Made by a program: the position numbers and the translations under genes. From assembly GCF_900103585.1 (NCBI RefSeq), contig NZ_FNHV01000007.1, forward strand, positions 62,001-126,000: a DNA stretch of 64,000 nt. The letters run 5' to 3'. Shown in pieces: positions 1 to 9,444 of the stretch; positions within the stretch are counted from its first letter, which is position 1, and every line of letters starts with the position of its first letter. The stretch is from Streptomyces sp. cf386 (lineage in GTDB: Bacteria; Actinomycetota; Actinomycetes; Streptomycetales; Streptomycetaceae). The notes below the pieces were generated by a model that was not told the origin of the DNA, made no database searches, and was given only the letters and a program-made list of their open reading frames with translations.

Positions 1-881
1 CGCTCCACGAGGTCGTCGAGGTTGTTCCGGATCGCCGCCGACGTGTCGGCGACCAACTGCGCGGTGTCCCCGATGGTCTTCTCGTTGTCCGCCAGGAACG
101 GACCGATCTTCCGGTCGATGCCGTTGACCCTGTCGGCCAGCGTCTGCGTGCCGGCCGCGACCTGCCTGGAGCCGTCCGCCAGGTCGCCCGCGCCCTTGTT
201 GAGCCTCTGCAGGCCCGTCGACAGCTCGCCGCTGCCCTCCTTGGCGTCCTTCAGCCCGTCGGCGAGGTCCTTGGAGCCCTTCTCCGCCTTGCCGATGCCG
301 CCTTCGAGCTGATCGGCGCCGTCGGCGGCCTTCACCGTCGCGCCGTGGATGTCGGAGAACGACACGAAGATCCGGTCCAGGAACGACCGCGACGCCTTGG
401 TGGAGGCCGCCTCGCGCACCTCACTGAAGACCGTCCGCGAGATCTGCCCGACGATGTAGTTGTTCGCGTCGTTCGTACGCACCTGAAGGGCGCCCGTCTC
501 CGGCGCATCGCCCGCGCTGGAAGCGATCCGCTCACTGAAGTCGGCCGGCATGCTCAGCGACAGGTAGTAGGTGCCGTTCTCGACGCCCTTCTCGGCTTCG
601 GCGGCAGTCACCTCGTGCCAGTCGAAGACATCGCTCTCATGCAGCCCTTCGGTGATGTCGTCGCCGGCCGTGAGCTTCTTCCCCTCGACGGCCGCCCCCT
701 TGTCGTCGTTCACGAGTGCCACGGGGATACGGTCGAGACGGCCGTACGGGTCCCAGAACGACCACAGATACAGGGCGCCGTAGAGCAGGGGCAGCACCAG
801 CAGCGCGACCAGAGCCGCACGCGGCAGCTTCCCCCGGCCGAAGCGCCGGAGCTCAAGCGCGGCCAGCCTCGGCGAGCGCAT
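1..881 (-). CDS. YhgE/Pip-family membrane protein, partial (3' end beyond window)
   Basis: The N-terminal 293 residues are visible. Translation from ATG at 881 starts MRSPRLAALELRRF, followed by a transmembrane segment near residues 22-44 and an extracytoplasmic region with the LYGALYLWSFWDPYGRLDRI and VALVNDDKGA motifs typical of the YhgE/Pip N-terminal domain. A long helical stretch with Gly/Ala/Asp heptad-like repeats (ADGLKDAKEGSGELSTGLQ type) follows, as in this family. The start has an excellent ribosome site (AAAGGAGG). Its first 29 bases overlap the end of the upstream ATPase gene, so the two are translationally coupled. Family members are multi-pass proteins proposed to act in export or phage infection; substrate unknown. 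The reading frame runs off base 1, so the C-terminal membrane domain is not seen. Confidence 0.85.
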   Translation of the reverse strand, partial: MRSPRLAALELRRFGRGKLPRAALVALLVLPLLYGALYLWSFWDPYGRLDRIPVALVNDDKGAAVEGKKLTAGDDITEGLHESDVFDWHEVTAAEAEKGVENGTYYLSLSMPADFSERIASSAGDAPETGALQVRTNDANNYIVGQISRTVFSEVREAASTKASRSFLDRIFVSFSDIHGATVKAADGADQLEGGIGKAEKGSKDLADGLKDAKEGSGELSTGLQRLNKGAGDLADGSRQVAAGTQTLADRVNGIDRKIGPFLADNEKTIGDTAQLVADTSAAIRNNLDDLVE

Positions 882-1599
882 CGGCGGCCTCCTTTCCGTC
901 CCTTGTGTTTGTGGACACCTCGACCGTGCCGTCGGGGGCCTCGCTGCACACCGCCACGACCGTGGTCCCGGCCTCGGTGATCGACCTCAACAGCGCCCAG
1001 ACCTCGGCCCGTTCGGCATCCGAGAGCTTGAGGTCGGTGTCGTCGACGCCGAGCAGGCGCGGGCGTCCGATCAGGGCCAGCGCGATGGACAGCCGCAGCG
1101 CCTCCAGACGCTCCAGATCGCGTACGGCCGTCCTGGCGCCCTTGGGCAGCGTCTCCAGGTCGAGGCCGGCAGCCGTCAGCGCGGTGTCGATCCGCGCCCG
1201 CTGCTCGCTCTTCCGTTCGGCCCGCGGCCGCAGCAGCCCGCGCAGCGAGTCGCCGAACCGCCGCTGCAGCAGCGCCCGTTCGTGGAGGTGCTCGGCGACG
1301 GTCAGGGCCGGCTCCAGGTCGGTCACACCCGGGACATGGGCCAGGGCGCTCACGCGCCGTACCGCCGCCATGCGCTTGGGCAGCACGGTCCCGCCCACAT
1401 CGGCGGTGCCCTCGGTGGACTTCATCCGCCCGGTGAGCGCCAGCAGCAGGCACGTGCGGCCACTGCCGGACGGCCCTTCGATCGTGATCAGTGAGCCGGG
1501 CCCGGCTTCGAAGGAGACCCCGCGGAACGCCCATCCGCGGGGCCCTTCGAGCCCGAGGCCCAGGGCCGTGACGCCGACTCCGGTCACGGTTCCCCCCAT
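853..1599 (-). CDS. Degenerate ABC-type ATP-binding protein paired with YhgE/Pip protein
   Basis: 248 aa with the ABC nucleotide-binding fold order but eroded catalytic motifs. The P-loop at residues 42-49 reads GPSGSGRT, with Arg48 where the Walker A Lys is expected. The signature (LSGGQ) region near 157-166 reads AVRDLERLEA. Walker B near 179-188 reads PRLLGVDDTD, with Asp in place of the catalytic Glu. The switch-His region reads VVAVCSEA with no His. It is first in an operon with the YhgE-like gene, overlapping it by 29 bases. By context it is the cytoplasmic partner of that membrane protein. Whether it hydrolyses ATP is doubtful from sequence. A palindromic operator-like site lies 14-37 bases upstream of the ATG. 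Confidence 0.8.
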   Translation of the reverse strand: MGGTVTGVGVTALGLGLEGPRGWAFRGVSFEAGPGSLITIEGPSGSGRTCLLLALTGRMKSTEGTADVGGTVLPKRMAAVRRVSALAHVPGVTDLEPALTVAEHLHERALLQRRFGDSLRGLLRPRAERKSEQRARIDTALTAAGLDLETLPKGARTAVRDLERLEALRLSIALALIGRPRLLGVDDTDLKLSDAERAEVWALLRSITEAGTTVVAVCSEAPDGTVEVSTNTRDGKEAADALAEAGRA

Positions 1600-1612
1600 C
1601 CCTGCCCCCTCA

Positions 1613-1636
1613 TTTGAACTGACTGGTCAGTGCAAA
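1613..1636. promoter_or_regulatory. TetR-like operator palindrome upstream of the ABC/YhgE operon
   Basis: The site reads TTTG-A-ACTGAC-TG-GTCAGT-G-CAAA: 11-base arms with one mismatch around a 2-base centre. The core TGAC-N2-GTCA is a common TetR/AcrR operator form. It lies in the divergent region between the ABC gene (minus) and the HEPN gene (plus), close to the former's start. Binding by a TetR-family protein is inference; no such regulator gene is in the window, though one could lie beyond the left edge. Confidence 0.55.
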
Positions 1637-1764
1637 AACTATCCCGAACTCTCGATCGAAGCAAAAGCGCAGGTCGGAACGGATTGTCAGTGGCATACCT
1701 CACGATGGGCACATACGGCATCCCGTATCGGGCATGCCGTCACACAGGCGACAGGAGGTTCGTC

Positions 1765-2346
1765 ATGGCCAGCTACCACGCAGCCGCCGCCCGTCGGCGC
1801 CGCGCCACCGGTCCTGCCCCCTCACTGACCGGCCCGGCGAGCGATGTGCACCCCGTGCTCCGCCGGGCCACGGCCCCACCCGCCGCCCTCGACCTGCTCG
1901 CCCAGGCCCGTGCCGGACTGGACGAGGCCGCCGTTCTGGAAACGCCGAACGAGCGCTATGCCACGGCCCATCTCGCCGCCCTGCGCACCGCAGCCGCCGT
2001 ACTCGCCGCCCGAGGGCGTCCGGAGCCTGTGACCAGGCGCCGGGCCCGCATCAGGAGCGCCTGGGAAGTGCTCCCTGAGATAGCGCCCGAACTCACCGAA
2101 TGGAGCGCGCTGTTCGCCTCCGGCGCCCGGCGCCGCGCCCGGGCCGAGGCGGGTATCCACGGCGCGGCCAGCCGCCGGGACGCCGACGACCTGATACGCG
2201 ACGTGGCGATGTTCCTGCGCCTCGTCGAACGGATGCTGGTGCTCCAGCCGGTCCTCCCGCAGCCACGAGCGGACGCGGACGGGGAGAAGGTGGAGGAGGA
2301 GGGCGGTTCGCGACGTGGGCGGGAGGACATGCCGGATGCGGGGTGA
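1765..2346 (+). CDS. SAV_6107-type HEPN domain protein
   Basis: 193 aa from ATG 1765, chosen because AGGAGG sits 7 bases upstream; the frame is open further upstream but without a site. The all-helical core (residues about 30-165) resembles the SAV_6107 family HEPN proteins of streptomycetes: HPVLRRATAPPAALDLLAQA, then ERYATAHLAALRTAAAVLAA, RARIRSAWEVLPEIAPELTE and DDLIRDVAMFLRLVERML. HEPN proteins are often nucleic-acid or nucleotide-acting, sometimes RNases, but I do not see a clear Rx4-6H catalytic motif. The last ~20 residues (EKVEEEGGSRRGRE) are low-complexity and overlap the first copy of a 45-base direct repeat. Confidence 0.75.
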   Translation: MASYHAAAARRRRATGPAPSLTGPASDVHPVLRRATAPPAALDLLAQARAGLDEAAVLETPNERYATAHLAALRTAAAVLAARGRPEPVTRRRARIRSAWEVLPEIAPELTEWSALFASGARRRARAEAGIHGAASRRDADDLIRDVAMFLRLVERMLVLQPVLPQPRADADGEKVEEEGGSRRGREDMPDAG

Positions 2347-2406
2347 CAGGGGGCGATCCGCGGGCGGGAGGTCATGCCGGGCGGGGGTTCACAGGGGGCG
2401 GCGATG
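2317..2406. repeat. Imperfect 45-bp tandem duplication
   Basis: Two adjacent 45-base units (2317-2361 and 2362-2406) share GGGCGGGAGG-N-CATGCCGG at their starts and ACAGGGGGCG at their ends. The first unit covers the 3' end and stop of the HEPN gene; the second is intergenic. Confidence 0.6.
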
Positions 2407-2633
2407 TGCGGGAGTTCTGGGCAGCACGCCTGAGCGAACCGAGGTCATCGGTCCCGTCGTCCGCCAGGCGGGACAGGCCGCGTTGCGGGACACCGTGCGG
2501 GCCGGGTGGGTCGCCGTAGGCAATAGGGTGGAGAGCGCCTGAAGCCCTCCCGCTTCCGTGACCCGGGCGCCGGGGAGGCAGCCCGTTCGCTCCGCCGTGC
2601 AAGTGGCGGCGCCGTGCCGAGGAGTCAACTGCC

Positions 2634-3461
2634 GTGTCGGACCCGATGCGCCCGCCCGTCTCCCATCACCACCCGCAAACGGCGTCGCTGCGCTCCGACC
2701 CTTCCCGTCCCCGCGCCTCCCTCCGTACCGCCGTGGTCTGGGAGGTCCTCCAGGACGCCCTGGACCGCCGGGTCAAGGCCACGGGGCGTCAGGCGCTGGA
2801 CGTCCTCGACACCGGCGGCGGCAGCGGCAAGTTCGCCGTGCCGCTCGCCCGCCTCGGCCACCGCGTCACCGTCGTCGACCCCAGCCCGAACGCGCTCTTC
2901 GCGCTGGAGCGGCGGGCCGCCGAGGCCGACGTCGCCGACCGGGTGCAGGGCGTCCAGGGTGACGCCCACGGCCTCTTCGACGTGGTCGAGCGTGGCGGGT
3001 ACGACGTCGTGCTGTGCCATGGCGTCCTGGAGTACGTCGACGACCCCGCCGAGGGCGTCCGCAACGCGGTCGCCGCCCTGCGTGCCGAGGGTGTGCTCAG
3101 CCTGCTCGCCGCCGGTCTGGGCGGTGCGGTGCTGGCACGGGCTCTCGCGGGTCACTTCAAGGAGGCCAAGCAGGCCCTGGAGGACCCGGACGGCCGCTGG
3201 GGGCAGGGTGACCCGGTGCCGCGCCGGTTCACCGCCGAGCAGCTCACCGCGCTGGTCGAGGGCGCCGGCCTCCGGGTCGGCGCGGTGCACGGGGTGCGGG
3301 TCTTCGCCGACCTGGTCCCGGGAGTGCTGGTGGACACCGAGCCCGGGGCGCTGGAGGCGCTGCTGAAGCTGGAGGAGGCGGCGGCCGAGCTGCCCGCCTT
3401 CCACTCGGTGGCCACGCAGCTCCATGTGCTCGGCGAGACGCGGGAGACCGCGGGGGCCTGA
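2634..3461 (+). CDS. Class I SAM-dependent methyltransferase
   Basis: 275 aa from GTG 2634, preceded by GAGGAG. The Rossmann-fold methyltransferase order is visible: motif I VLDTGGGSGKFAVPLARLG (SAM-binding glycine loop), the acidic end of beta-2 VTVVDPSPNAL, motif II-like QGDAHGLFD, and post-II YDVVLCHGVLEYVDDPAEGV. The family methylates small molecules, lipids or quinones; the substrate cannot be told from sequence. The C-terminal half (VPRRFTAEQLTALVEGAGL) resembles other actinobacterial methyltransferases adjacent to DUF3040 genes. Confidence 0.85.
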   Translation: MSDPMRPPVSHHHPQTASLRSDPSRPRASLRTAVVWEVLQDALDRRVKATGRQALDVLDTGGGSGKFAVPLARLGHRVTVVDPSPNALFALERRAAEADVADRVQGVQGDAHGLFDVVERGGYDVVLCHGVLEYVDDPAEGVRNAVAALRAEGVLSLLAAGLGGAVLARALAGHFKEAKQALEDPDGRWGQGDPVPRRFTAEQLTALVEGAGLRVGAVHGVRVFADLVPGVLVDTEPGALEALLKLEEAAAELPAFHSVATQLHVLGETRETAGA

Positions 3462-3751
3462 GCCGCCCACGGTGAGCGGACCGCAGGTGTGCGCTTGATC
3501 AGGGACTTGGCTGCACATGGAGTACGCCACAGGCCCCCCGATCGGGCGCTCGTCGCCGTATGATCGAGGGAGACCGTTCCGGCATGACGGATCGGCTGCT
3601 GGGGAATGAAGATCTCAGTGAGCCGGGATGTCCATGCCGGAGCCCGGTTGGCCAATTGGCGTAGAGGGGCGGGTTTCACGGGGGCGATTCCCTGCCTATC
3701 CTGAAGGGACCCCCCGGGTCGCCCCGGCGACTGCACGATGAGGAGGACTCC

Positions 3752-4147
3752 GTGCCGCTCTCGGAGCACGAGCAGCGAATGCTCGAGCAAATGGAGCGAG
3801 CGCTGTACGCCGAAGATCCCAAGTTCGCGACAGCGCTTGAGGGAAGCGGGCTGCGCACGTACACCCGGCGACGGGTCTACCAGGCGGTCGCGGGCTTCCT
3901 CGTGGGTATCGCGCTCCTCATGGCTGGAATGGTCGCCAAGCAGGTCTGGCTCAGTGTGGTGGGCTTCCTCGTCATGCTGGGCTGCGCGGTTCTCGCTGTG
4001 ACCGGTTGGCGCAAGGCCCCCAAGCCGGGCGAGCAGCCCGCCTCCGGTGGCCAGCAGGCCCGGCGTCAGCCACGTCAGAAGCGCTCCATGATGGACCGCA
4101 TCGAAGAACGTTGGCAGCGCCGCCGAGACGAACAGGGCGGGCACTAG
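3752..4147 (+). CDS. DUF3040 membrane protein
   Basis: 131 aa from GTG 3752 behind GAGGAGG. The N-terminus MPLSEHEQRMLEQMERALYA is the hallmark of DUF3040, a small actinobacterial family. An amphipathic N-terminal helix is followed by two close transmembrane helices (about residues 45-62 and 65-84) and a basic, Gln/Arg-rich cytoplasmic tail ending RWQRRRDEQGGH. Function unknown. The gene stands alone, 290 bases after the methyltransferase, with a possible weak promoter around 3674-3702, and is followed by a terminator hairpin. Confidence 0.85.
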   Translation: MPLSEHEQRMLEQMERALYAEDPKFATALEGSGLRTYTRRRVYQAVAGFLVGIALLMAGMVAKQVWLSVVGFLVMLGCAVLAVTGWRKAPKPGEQPASGGQQARRQPRQKRSMMDRIEERWQRRRDEQGGH

Positions 4148-4173
4148 CTCTACGAGCAGCTCCTGGACATACG

Positions 4174-4208
4174 CAGGGGGTGACCACCGGACGGGTGGCC
4201 ACCCCCTG
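4174..4208. terminator. Hairpin terminator between convergent DUF3040 and tgpA genes
   Basis: A 15-bp stem (CAGGGGGTG-A-CCACC against GGTGGCCACCCCCTG, one A-C mismatch) with a 5-base loop, 27 bases after the DUF3040 stop. There is no clear U tract, as is usual in streptomycetes; probably bidirectional. Confidence 0.65.
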
Positions 4209-4308
4209 ATGTATGCCCGCCCTCGGACTGCCCCGGGTGGTGGCCGTTCCGAACGAACGGACTCGGCCAGTTCCTCCGCCTGGGCCGGGCGAGTGGGCCG
4301 TGCCCATG

Positions 4309-4337
4309 GCCAGGGCACACATCGCATGTGCCCTGGC
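4309..4337. terminator. Second hairpin downstream of tgpA
   Basis: A perfect 11-bp stem (GCCAGGGCACA/TGTGCCCTGGC) with a 7-base loop, about 75-105 bases past the stop of the minus-strand transglutaminase gene. Likely the terminator of the moxR-DUF58-tgpA operon. Confidence 0.55.
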
Positions 4338-4413
4338 GTCCGGCAGCATGCAGGAGCGCAGGAGCTACTGCCGTCCAGCGCCCGCCCTCAAGCCGCTCGC
4401 CCGCAGCGAGCCC

Positions 4414-6798
4414 TCACCCCCGCTGACCCGGCGTCGACGGCCTTCGCCACGTCGGTCGGGCAGCGGCGGCACGCCGCTTCACGTTGAGCCACCGGTCCGA
4501 CAGGGCCCAGACCACCCGCACGCTGGAGCGTGGGGCCAGCCGGGCGCGCAGGTTCGTCGTCCAGCCGGCCTTGGACTCGAGGCTGGACAGCACACGGCGG
4601 ACGTCCTCCGCGAGGCCCGCCACAGGTCGGGGAACGGGGGCGTAGAGGACCTGCTCCACCGCGTCGGCGACTCGATGGACCGAGGCCGCGGCCGATGGGT
4701 CGAGATGGCCCAGTCGGACGATGCGGGCGGCGCTCTTACGGGGAGTCTGGGAGTCGTCCGGTGGGATGCCGAAGTCCCAGGCGGTGTCCGTCAGTTCCTG
4801 CCAGACCGCCAGCGTGTGCGGCGCTATGTCCGCCTCCGCGCGGCCATGCCCTCCCAGCCGCACCGCCCGTGTGCGCAACCGCCACAGCATCGGCGCCAAC
4901 GGGATCAGCAGTACCGTCGCCCCACCCAGCACCCACGCGAGAAGGACGTACCACTTCGGGCCGTCACCGCCGACGGCCACCGCCGCCTCCGGGGACTCGC
5001 TCGCGCACAGCTCCGGGTTCTGACCGGCGCAGCTCTCGCTCGTCGACGGCGAGGCGGAGGGCCCGGTGCTGGCCGACTGCGAGGGCCGTGTCACGTCCGG
5101 CAGCGTGGAGCCGGGCGTGTCCGACACCGTGTACGACGGAACCGAGCCACGAGTCGGCGTCGGCTCGAAGCGGGTCCAGCCCACGCCCTCGAAGTACAGC
5201 TCGGGCCAGGCGTGCGCGTCCTTCAGCCCCACCGAGACCGAGTTGCCGCCCTGCGGGGTTCCGGGCGCGAAGCCCACCGCGACCCGGGCCGGTATATCCA
5301 GCGAGCGGGCCATCGCGGCCATCGCGAAGGAGAAGTGGACGCAGAAGCCCTCCTTGTCCTTCAGGAAGCGGGCGATCGCCTGCCGGCCGCTGCCCACCTT
5401 GACGTTGGTGTCGTACTGGAAGCCGCCCGTCACCGCGAAGTACTCCTGCAGCTTGACCGCCTGCTCGTAGTGGCTGGTCGCGCCTTCGGTGACTTTGCGG
5501 GCGGTCTTGGCGACCACCGCGGGCAGTGAGTCGGGCAGCTCGGTGAACTCGCGCTTGAGCGCGGCGGGCGGCTCCCCGGCGTTCGCGAGCTGGTCCGCCG
5601 TCGGCTGCACATCGAGGCTGCGCACGGTGTACGTCACCCCGCGCGTGGTCTGGCGGCGGTCACCGACGACCGTCATGCCCAGCGGCTCGTAGCGCCAGTT
5701 GCCGTTGATGTCCACGCCGCTCGGCGGATACGGCATCGGCAGCCAGTTCTGGGCGTACCAGTCCGCGGCCGAGATCGTCGTCTCGATCTCCGCGCGCCGG
5801 ACGTCGGGGCCGAGGCCGATGGGCGTGGGGAACTCGCCCGGCACGGACTGGATGCTGCGCTTCGACGGCTGCCAGGTGGTGCCGTCGAAGTCGTCCAGGG
5901 AGACGATGCGCAGGTACAGGCTGGAGACGTCGTCCGTGTTGGTCTTCAGGGACAGGACCTGGCGGTCCTCGTCCACGTTCAGGCTGTCGCGCAGCGACAC
6001 CAGGGGGTTCACCGCGGATATCGTGCCGCCGCTCCCGCTGCCCGAGCCCACGCCTGCCCCGGCCGCGTCCAGCAGGCCGCCGTTCATGGTGGGCAGGGCG
6101 AGCGGCACCACCAGGGCGATGCCCAGCGCGACCATGCCGATGCGCCGTCCGGTGCGGACCGGCGCCACCGCGTCGCTCGGCTCCCCGCCCGGCATCTGGG
6201 GCGGCCCGCCGAAGACCCGGCCCCACTGGGAGAGCCGGTCGCGTCCCTCGGCCAGCAGCAGCATCAGATAGCCCGCGGCGGCGACCAGGAACCACAGCCA
6301 GTCCCCGGCGCCGTCGGACAGCCCCGCGGCCACGGAGTACAGCGCCAGCAGGGGCAGCCCGGCCGGGGCCGCGCTGCGGAAGGTCGCCGCGAGGGTGTCG
6401 ACCGCGAGGCCGATGATCAGGACACCGCCGATGAGCATCAGCCGGATGCCGTCGGACAGCGGCGCCGGGATCGAGTACCGGCTGACGTCGTCCGCGCCGG
6501 TCCGCAACAGGTCGGCGAAGTGACTGAAGGCCTCCGGGCCGGGAATCACTCCGAGGATCGCCTGCTGGTTGGCGAAGGTCAGGGTCAGCAGCATCAGCGC
6601 GACGAGGGCCTGCGCCGCCACCGTCAGGGGCCGGGCCAGCGGCACTCTCCGGGTCGCCATGCCGACGCCGGTCTGGATCGCCAGCAGGAAGGTCGCCTGG
6701 ATGAGCCAACTGACCGGGGAGACCAGCGGCAGCAGGGCGCACGACGCCAGCAAAGTGGCCACCGCGGCGCTCAGCGCCATCCGTGTCCGCCCGCTCAT
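4414..6798 (-). CDS. TgpA-type transmembrane transglutaminase-like protein
   Basis: 794 aa from ATG 6798, which overlaps the DUF58 stop (ATGA); the frame is open much further upstream but that lies inside DUF58. N-terminal membrane segments occupy residues about 8-250 (TgpA N-terminal domain), then an extracytoplasmic region with the transglutaminase core: Cys486 in EGFCVHFSFAMAAMARS, His529 in DAHAWPELYFEG, and the third catalytic position in RFEPTPTRG, where Glu545 replaces the usual Asp. A Ser/Thr-rich linker, a final TM segment (KWYVLLAWVLGGATVLLIPL) and a C-terminal cytoplasmic DUF4129-like tail follow. The family is linked to envelope peptide or protein cross-linking or proteolysis; the substrate is unknown. 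Last gene of a MoxR-DUF58-TgpA operon. Confidence 0.85.
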   Translation of the reverse strand: MSGRTRMALSAAVATLLASCALLPLVSPVSWLIQATFLLAIQTGVGMATRRVPLARPLTVAAQALVALMLLTLTFANQQAILGVIPGPEAFSHFADLLRTGADDVSRYSIPAPLSDGIRLMLIGGVLIIGLAVDTLAATFRSAAPAGLPLLALYSVAAGLSDGAGDWLWFLVAAAGYLMLLLAEGRDRLSQWGRVFGGPPQMPGGEPSDAVAPVRTGRRIGMVALGIALVVPLALPTMNGGLLDAAGAGVGSGSGSGGTISAVNPLVSLRDSLNVDEDRQVLSLKTNTDDVSSLYLRIVSLDDFDGTTWQPSKRSIQSVPGEFPTPIGLGPDVRRAEIETTISAADWYAQNWLPMPYPPSGVDINGNWRYEPLGMTVVGDRRQTTRGVTYTVRSLDVQPTADQLANAGEPPAALKREFTELPDSLPAVVAKTARKVTEGATSHYEQAVKLQEYFAVTGGFQYDTNVKVGSGRQAIARFLKDKEGFCVHFSFAMAAMARSLDIPARVAVGFAPGTPQGGNSVSVGLKDAHAWPELYFEGVGWTRFEPTPTRGSVPSYTVSDTPGSTLPDVTRPSQSASTGPSASPSTSESCAGQNPELCASESPEAAVAVGGDGPKWYVLLAWVLGGATVLLIPLAPMLWRLRTRAVRLGGHGRAEADIAPHTLAVWQELTDTAWDFGIPPDDSQTPRKSAARIVRLGHLDPSAAASVHRVADAVEQVLYAPVPRPVAGLAEDVRRVLSSLESKAGWTTNLRARLAPRSSVRVVWALSDRWLNVKRRAAAARPTWRRPSTPGQRG

Positions 6799-8164
6799 GC
6801 CGGTCCCCCCTCGCTCCGAGCGCCGCTTGTCGCGGCGGCGTCCGTACGCGCTCGGTCCGCCTGGCGCCACAGCTCGTTCAGCGAAGCGCCCCGCGGCACG
6901 CTCAGGGCCGTCCAGCCCGCCTCCCGCAGCATCCGCAGCCGCTCCTCGCCCCTGTCCAACGCGCCGGGCACATCGGTCGGTTCCCGCACCCAGGCCCCGC
7001 TGTCCAGCACGAAGGCCACCGCGCCCCCGCTGCGCTGCGGCATCTTCGCGGCCACCGCCGCCTGCTCCTCGTCGAGGTCGCCGAAGAAGGCGACCAGCAG
7101 CCCCTCGTTGCCGCCGCGCAGCAGGTCGTACGCCCGCGACAGGCCCGTACCGTCGGAATGGTCGATCACCGCGAGGGTGTCCATCATCAGCCCGGCCGCG
7201 TCCGCCGACTCCTGGCTGGCGCCCGCGAACCCGTCGGCGCCCTCGCCGGGCACCGAGTTGCCGGTGTCGGTCAACAGCCGTACGGAGAAGCCCCGCTCCA
7301 GCATGTGGACCAGCACGGACGCCGTGCCCGAGACGGCCCACTCGAAGGCCGAGTCGGGGCCAGCGCCCCGGAAGGCCGGGCCGCGGGTGTCCAGCAGCAC
7401 CGTGCAGCGGGAGCGCTGCGGCTGCTCCTCGCGGCGCACCATCAGCTCGCCGTAGCGTGCGGTGGAGCGCCAGTGCACGCGGCGCAGGTCGTCGCCGTAG
7501 CGGTACCCGCGCGGGATCACGTCGTCCTCGCCGGCCAGCGCGAGCGAGCGCTGCCGACCGTCGCCGTACCCCTTCGCCTCCCCGCTGAAGCGGACCGGCG
7601 GCAGCGGCTCCACGCGCGGGATGACCGTCAGGGTGTCGTACGTCGAGAAGGACCGGGTCAGCTCGCACATGCCGAACGGGTCGCTCAGGCGCAGCTGGAG
7701 CGGGCCCAGCGGATAGCGGCCGCGCAGGTCGGAGCGGACCCGGTAGGACACCTCACGGCGGCCGCCCGGCTCCACCCGGTCCAGCACGAAGCGGGGGCGC
7801 GGCCCGAGGACGTACGGCACCCGGTCCTGGAGCATCAGCAGGCCCGTGGGCAGCCGGGAGACGTTGTCCATCCGCAGATGGACGCGGGCCTCGCTGCCCG
7901 CGGGCACGCGCGCGGGGGAGAGCCGGCGGCTGCCCGCGACCCGGTAGCGGGTGCGGTACAGCACGGTCGCGCAGACCAGCGGCAGCACGGCGAGCAGCAG
8001 CCCGACGCGCAGCAGGTCGCTCTGGCCGAGGACGTAGGAGCAGATCGCGGCCGCGATGCCGGCGGCCAGGAAGGAGCGGCCGCGCGTGGTCAGACCGGCC
8101 AGTGCCGTTCGGATCCCGCTCTTCTCGCCGCGGTCCGCCTCGGCCTGGCCGGTACTGCCGGAGG

Positions 8165-8168
<4 letters not shown>
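6795..8168 (-). CDS. DUF58 domain protein (VWA-like)
   Basis: 457 aa from ATG 8168, overlapping the moxR stop by 4 bases. Two N-terminal TM segments (about 30-70) precede an Ig-like region and the diagnostic DUF58 motif PRGYRYGDDLRRVHWRSTAR near residues 220-240, followed by a VWA-like fold (CTVLLDTRGPAFRG; later VAFFGDLDEEQ). DUF58 proteins are standard partners of MoxR ATPases; the complex is thought to act as a chaperone for envelope or metal-dependent proteins. The final gene of this operon, a transglutaminase, is the likely client or effector (inference). Confidence 0.85.
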
Positions 8169-9208
<1,040 letters not shown>

Positions 9209-9444
9209 CCGGCCCTCCTCGGCCCGTTCTTTCCGGGCCGACGCTCTACGACGCGGACCGGCCCTCCCCTGGAACACGGACACCACGCGTGAAACGTTCC
9301 GCGTGTTGCCACACCCGCATTCTTGCTGCCGTTACCGATTCGTGTCACTCGCCTGTGGACAACTGTCTGCGATATGTCGGGCTTACGGCCTTTTGGGCAC
9401 GCCCCAACCTGAATTGACAGCGAAACGACAGGTGCGGCGGGTGG

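Noticed and set aside
2558..2962. Open frames overlapping the methyltransferase gene on both strands
   Set aside because: High GC makes long shadow frames common; only the frame with SAM-binding motifs and a ribosome site is supported.
4414..7668. A 1084-codon open frame joining the transglutaminase with DUF58 sequence on the other frame
   Set aside because: The first 290 codons are a shadow of DUF58; the true start is ATG 6798, overlapping the DUF58 stop.
9354..9362. TGTGGACAA, reverse complement of the Streptomyces DnaA box TTGTCCACA, upstream of moxR
   Set aside because: A single box without a cluster, AT-rich unwinding region or dnaA/dnaN neighbours; not an origin. Could still be a stray DnaA regulatory site.
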